Of a DNA stretch of 64,000 nucleotides, positions 63,341 through 64,000 are shown in pieces. The notes beneath the pieces were generated by a model. The model had not been told where the DNA came from. It was given only the letters and a program-made list of their open reading frames with translations, and ran no database searches. Origin of the DNA: Sarcocystis neurona. Taxonomy: Eukaryota; Apicomplexa; Conoidasida; Eucoccidiorida; Sarcocystidae. Location: positions 62,001-126,000 of the forward strand of contig KL647317.1 of the NCBI GenBank assembly GCA_000727475.1, read 5' to 3'. Both the position numbers and the translations under genes were made by a program. Numbering within the stretch: position 1 is the stretch's first letter; every line of letters begins with the position of its first letter.

Positions 63341-64000
63341 TCCTACGAGCGGAGGACTGTACGCCTTTGCACCGAATGGATGAAATTAACTGTCACATAT
63401 CTGGAGGGCCAAAATTTCGGAAACTGTAAGGGCCGGGGCGTGTCTCCACACAATGTGTCAATACGTGTGAACATGTTTGTGTGCCAACGCATATTTGTGG
63501 TGAGCGTAAAAAAAGGGACGCGTCTGCAAGAGACGCTCTGTGTGCACATATGTGTATACATATACACGCAGACACCTATACAAACACGTGCGCAGATAAT
63601 GCATGCATACACGTATATAGAAATATGTATGTGGCGTTTCCATTTGGAGTGTTTTGCAAAGCACACGTACTGTCCATGCGTAACACCTTAGCGCTTCTAG
63701 TCAGCCGGGCGAGAATACATTCAAAATACAATGTCCTAAAAAGAGAAGTCGGCAACCTGCCATGAATTTGTAGGCGCGTTCACTAAGGCGTCTCAATAAT
63801 TAGATACGCCTATAGAAGTATATACGTATATATATACATATATGTATATATATGCGCAGCCTCGTATTCGCAACATTGCACAGTGTATCTTGATATGCCA
63901 CTTGTGTGCTATGCAGAAGCGCTTATGGACTATGCTACCTCTGTGTCGCCTGAAAGCATGTGTCTCATCATGCGCCCAGGAAGTCAATGTCCCTACGAAA
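63341..64000. repeat. Intron-like sequence with AT microsatellite
   Basis: A TA/TATG run sits at about 63819-63854. No further exon of the minus-strand gene is recognisable up to the window edge. Confidence 0.6.

Noticed and set aside
1..64000. CRISPR arrays, insertion sequences, rRNA genes, bacterial operon signals
   Set aside because: None are present. The splice-site pattern, codon structure and microsatellites all point to eukaryotic nuclear DNA.

Overview
The window looks like nuclear DNA of an apicomplexan parasite of the coccidian type. The base composition is balanced, the genes are rich in introns with GT..AG borders, and tracts of CAG/GCN triplets and long GT and AT microsatellites are frequent. 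Start codons that can be placed sit in an AAACATGGC-type context. Very long introns (often 1-3 kb) and sparse genes recall Sarcocystis more than the compact Toxoplasma or Eimeria genomes. That assignment is inference. No rRNA, tRNA, CRISPR or transposase was recognised.

Layout. (1) 1-1484 (+): 3' part of a G-patch spliceosome factor of the Spp2/GPKOW family. (2) 1485-10212: mostly non-coding, with GT microsatellites, a GCN-type tract, a 67-bp tandem duplication and one Cys-rich ORF with a signal-like N-terminus. (3) 10213-41618 (+): the main feature, a very long gene whose first exon encodes a secretory signal and a low-complexity region. It is followed by at least five tandem copies of a two-domain unit resembling PKD/REJ immunoglobulin-fold modules. 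Each unit is encoded by the same set of small exons with the same lengths and intron phases, spread over 3-5 kb of DNA. I traced five units exon by exon and see parts of a sixth near the N-terminus. (4) 45514-47431 (+): a two-exon gene for a small, probably mitochondrial, single-span membrane protein. (5) 50.5-51.0 kb (+): a REJ-like fragment that seems to change frame. (6) 51002-55319 (-): three phase-compatible exons of a membrane protein ending in a transmembrane helix and a short cyt oplasmic-type tail. (7) 59.8-61.6 kb (+): a second, more diverged set of REJ-like exons. (8) 62966-63280 (-): last exon of a gene entering from the right, also ending in a transmembrane helix.

The common theme from 10 kb to 63 kb is secreted or membrane-anchored, modular, probably extracellular proteins. 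All exon models were read by eye from codons, splice signals and internal repeat similarity. No transcript data or database search was available. Exon borders marked tentative should be treated so.
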